64,000 bases of DNA, from contig NZ_JACMYG010000011.1 in assembly GCF_014236655.1 (NCBI RefSeq), forward strand, positions 62,001 through 126,000. Direction: 5' to 3'. The notes beneath the pieces were generated by a model. That model worked only from the letters and a program-made list of their open reading frames with translations, was not told the origin of the DNA and ran no database searches. Shown here in pieces: positions 62,039-64,000 of this stretch. Source of the stretch: Pseudomonas kielensis. Its GTDB lineage: Bacteria > Pseudomonadota > Gammaproteobacteria > Pseudomonadales > Pseudomonadaceae. Numbering within the stretch: position 1 is the stretch's first letter; the number at the start of each line of letters is the position of its first letter. Made by a program: the position numbers and the translations under genes.

Positions 62039-64000
62039 TTAAAGACTGTTGATCAGTGTCGAGAACGTGTCCTGCGCGACCTTGATGATCTGCGACGACG
62101 CGGTGTAGTACTGCTGGAACTTGATCAGGTCGCTGGCTTCTTCATCCAGGTTGACCTGCGAAACCGAGCTGCGGCTGGACTTGGCGTAGGCCAGCGCGGC
62201 GTTGTTGGCCGTGCCGTCGACACTGGCCTGGCTGGCCTTGCCCCCGACGGTGGACACCAACTGGCTGTAGGCCTGCCCCATGCTGACGCCGGCATTGCCG
62301 CCGCTGGCGCCAACGGTGGCCTTGGTCTGCAGGGCGAGCATTTCGTTGGCATTGCGGTTGTCCGCCTTGCCGTCCTTGTTGAACTTGATGTCAAAGCTGT
62401 CGCCCTTGCCCGGCGAGCCGCTGACCGTGGTATCGAAACCAATGGTCTTGGCCGTGCCATCGGCGTTCTTCACCGGATTGCCGGCCGCATCGAGCACCGG
62501 CACATTGATCGTCAGCTTGTTGTCCTGGCCGGGCACAATGCTGCCCTTGCCGATTTCGGTGCCCGCCTCGTTCAGCACGCGATAGGTCTGGGTACCATCC
62601 TTCGCCTCGTCGAAGGCGATCCGCACCGGCATCGCCCCTTCGATCTGGCTCTGCAACTGGCCCAGGTCCGCGCCGCCGTAGATATCCAGCATCGACGACA
62701 GGTTCGGGCTGCTCAAGGCACCCGTGCCGGAGTTGGAGCTGCCTTTGTCCGCCAGCAACGGCCCGGCGAACGCCAGTTTGTTGGGGTCTTTCAACTGCAC
62801 GCTGAGGTCGCTGGCGCCAGTGCGGGTCGGGCTGACCTTGAAGCTGTCGCCGGCACTCAAGCCGCCGCCATTGAGCGTGAGGGTGAAGCCGTCAATTATG
62901 TCCGGCGGAGTCTTGGTGACATCGAAGGGCCCCAGGGTGGTGCCGTCGGAACGCTTGACGCTGTAGTTCTTGTCGCTGGTGAACGTCACCTGGTAGTCAT
63001 AGGCGGTCAACGCGCTGCTGTCGCCGATGGTCACGTCCAGGTTGCCGGAACCGGCGCTGTTACCGGTGGTGGCCAGGCTGCGCTGGCTGATTGCCTGCGC
63101 ACTGTTGATGTTGTTGAACAACGAGGAGCCGAACTCGCCATTGGCATCCAGGCCCTGGCCCAGTTGCTTGTTGAACGCATCGGAGACCACCAGCGCGGTG
63201 CGCCCCAGGTCGTTGATGGCCGGCGTCAGCACGTCGTTGCGGTAGCGGATCAGACCGCCCATCTTGCCGCCCGTGACGACCGAGGTCACCTCGAGGCTCG
63301 ATTGCGGGTAGTCGATCTGCAGGCTGTACTGGCTTTTGTCGGTCTTGCCCGGCACCGCCGACAAGGTGTTGGAGGTGTTGCCCGTGACCAGCGTCTGGCC
63401 CGTGCCCAACGAGATGTCGTAGACCCCGTCGTGCTCCTGCACCTTGACCCCCACCAGCTCGTTCAACGAGCGAACCGCTTCGTTGCGCGCATCCAGCAGG
63501 TTGTTCGGGGTGCTGCCGGAGGTGCTGGCCTGGGTAATCTGCTGGTTGAGCGAGGCAATGGTCGCGGTGTGCTGGTTGACCATCGAGGCCAGGGTGGTCA
63601 GTTGGCTGTTGATGCCGTCATTCTGTTGCGTGAGCTGGCTGGAGATCGCATTGAAGCGGTTGCTCAAGGTCTGCGCGTTGGTCAGCAGCAACTGCCGCGC
63701 CGACATGTCGCCGGGGGCGCCGGCTGCAGTTTGCAGCGAGGCAAAGAAGCTGCCGAGGGCGGCAGAAACCCCGGTGTTTTTATCCGACAGCAACTTGTCG
63801 ACCGCGCCGATCTGATCGAGATAGGCCTGGGCATCACCATTGAGCGAGGTGGTGGTCTGCAACTGCGCATCGATGTAGGCGTTGTACACCCGGCGCACAT
63901 CCGCCAGGGTCGTGCCGGTCCCGATGAACACGCCACCGACCTGTTGCGAGCCTGCACTACCCTGGACGATTTGTTGACGCGAGTAGCCCGCAGCATTGGC
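62039..64000 (-). CDS. flgK: Flagellar hook-associated protein FlgK, N-terminus cut by window edge
   Basis: FlgK (HAP1) sits between hook and FlgL. The frame is open through base 64000; the first visible residues read ANAAGYSRQQIVQGSAG, which matches the conserved rod/hook N-terminal motif about 30 residues into FlgK, so only that much is missing. The 653 visible residues include the N-terminal coiled region to about 200, a large variable middle, and a C-terminal motif (SSRSSVSQVNLDEEASDLIK, then QQYYTASSQIIKVAQDTFSTLINSL split by residue 640) typical of the family. Confidence 0.96.
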   Translation of the reverse strand, partial: ANAAGYSRQQIVQGSAGSQQVGGVFIGTGTTLADVRRVYNAYIDAQLQTTTSLNGDAQAYLDQIGAVDKLLSDKNTGVSAALGSFFASLQTAAGAPGDMSARQLLLTNAQTLSNRFNAISSQLTQQNDGINSQLTTLASMVNQHTATIASLNQQITQASTSGSTPNNLLDARNEAVRSLNELVGVKVQEHDGVYDISLGTGQTLVTGNTSNTLSAVPGKTDKSQYSLQIDYPQSSLEVTSVVTGGKMGGLIRYRNDVLTPAINDLGRTALVVSDAFNKQLGQGLDANGEFGSSLFNNINSAQAISQRSLATTGNSAGSGNLDVTIGDSSALTAYDYQVTFTSDKNYSVKRSDGTTLGPFDVTKTPPDIIDGFTLTLNGGGLSAGDSFKVSPTRTGASDLSVQLKDPNKLAFAGPLLADKGSSNSGTGALSSPNLSSMLDIYGGADLGQLQSQIEGAMPVRIAFDEAKDGTQTYRVLNEAGTEIGKGSIVPGQDNKLTINVPVLDAAGNPVKNADGTAKTIGFDTTVSGSPGKGDSFDIKFNKDGKADNRNANEMLALQTKATVGASGGNAGVSMGQAYSQLVSTVGGKASQASVDGTANNAALAYAKSSRSSVSQVNLDEEASDLIKFQQYYTASSQIIKVAQDTFSTLINSL

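Overview
The window is a stretch of a high-GC gammaproteobacterial chromosome that reads as a member of the Pseudomonas fluorescens complex. The evidence is the FleQ/FleSR/FlhF/FleN polar-flagellum regulatory set, the cheYZAB-motCD chemotaxis block with ParC/ParP-like polar-localisation partners, the ccm order ccmABCDEF-dsbE-ccmHI beside the flagellar genes, and many copies of the Pseudomonas REP sequence (core GTGGGAGCGGGCTTGCCCGC) between genes. No tRNA, rRNA, CRISPR array, insertion sequence or prophage was seen.

Layout. (1) Positions 1-5.8 kb, plus strand: a glyoxylate-to-pyruvate module of gcl (5' end missing), hyi, glxR, ttuD and pykF, separated by REP pairs. (2) 5.9-9.8 kb: a urea-transporter-like protein, a voltage-gated-type potassium channel with a C-terminal zinc ribbon, a periplasmic sulfate-binding protein, a RidA-family protein that lacks the usual arginine, and a small lipoprotein. 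(3) 9.8-16.8 kb, minus strand: the complete cytochrome c maturation operon ccmABCDEF-dsbE-ccmH-ccmI. (4) 17.0-18.9 kb, plus strand: a FliK-like gene overlapping a stand-alone FlhB C-terminal domain gene (fhlB). (5) 19.1-64 kb, almost all minus strand: the chemotaxis and flagellar supercluster. In transcription order this is flgK (N-terminus missing), flgL, a KAS III gene, fliC, flaG, fliDST, fleQ, fleSR, fliEFGHIJ, hsbA-hsbR-hptB, fliK, fliLMNOPQR-flhB, flhA, flhF, fleN, fliA, cheYZAB, motCD, parC-like, parP-like, cheW and a DUF2802 gene. A lone plus-strand cytochrome b561 gene sits between flhA and flhB.

How it works together. FleQ is the enhancer-binding master regulator for sigma-54. Near-consensus sigma-54 promoters with GG-N10-GC spacing are readable upstream of fleSR, fliE, fliK, fliL and flhA. 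FliA (sigma-28) takes over late genes: a clear sigma-28 promoter precedes fliC, and a second one with identical 14-bp spacing precedes the fliK-like/fhlB pair. FlhF and FleN set polar placement and number, CheA/CheW/ParC/ParP-like proteins build the polar array, and MotCD supplies extra stator units. The HptB-HsbR-HsbA partner switch lies physically between fliK and fliJ.

Most unusual points: the FliK-like/FhlB pair with its own sigma-28 promoter whose predicted leader is antisense to the ccmA leader; a four-copy acidic repeat in the CheA linker; a lone intact KAS III gene between flgL and fliC without neighbouring glycosyltransferases; a dispersed repeat lying directly against the fliL sigma-54 promoter; and a REP pair framed by a 13-bp direct repeat.
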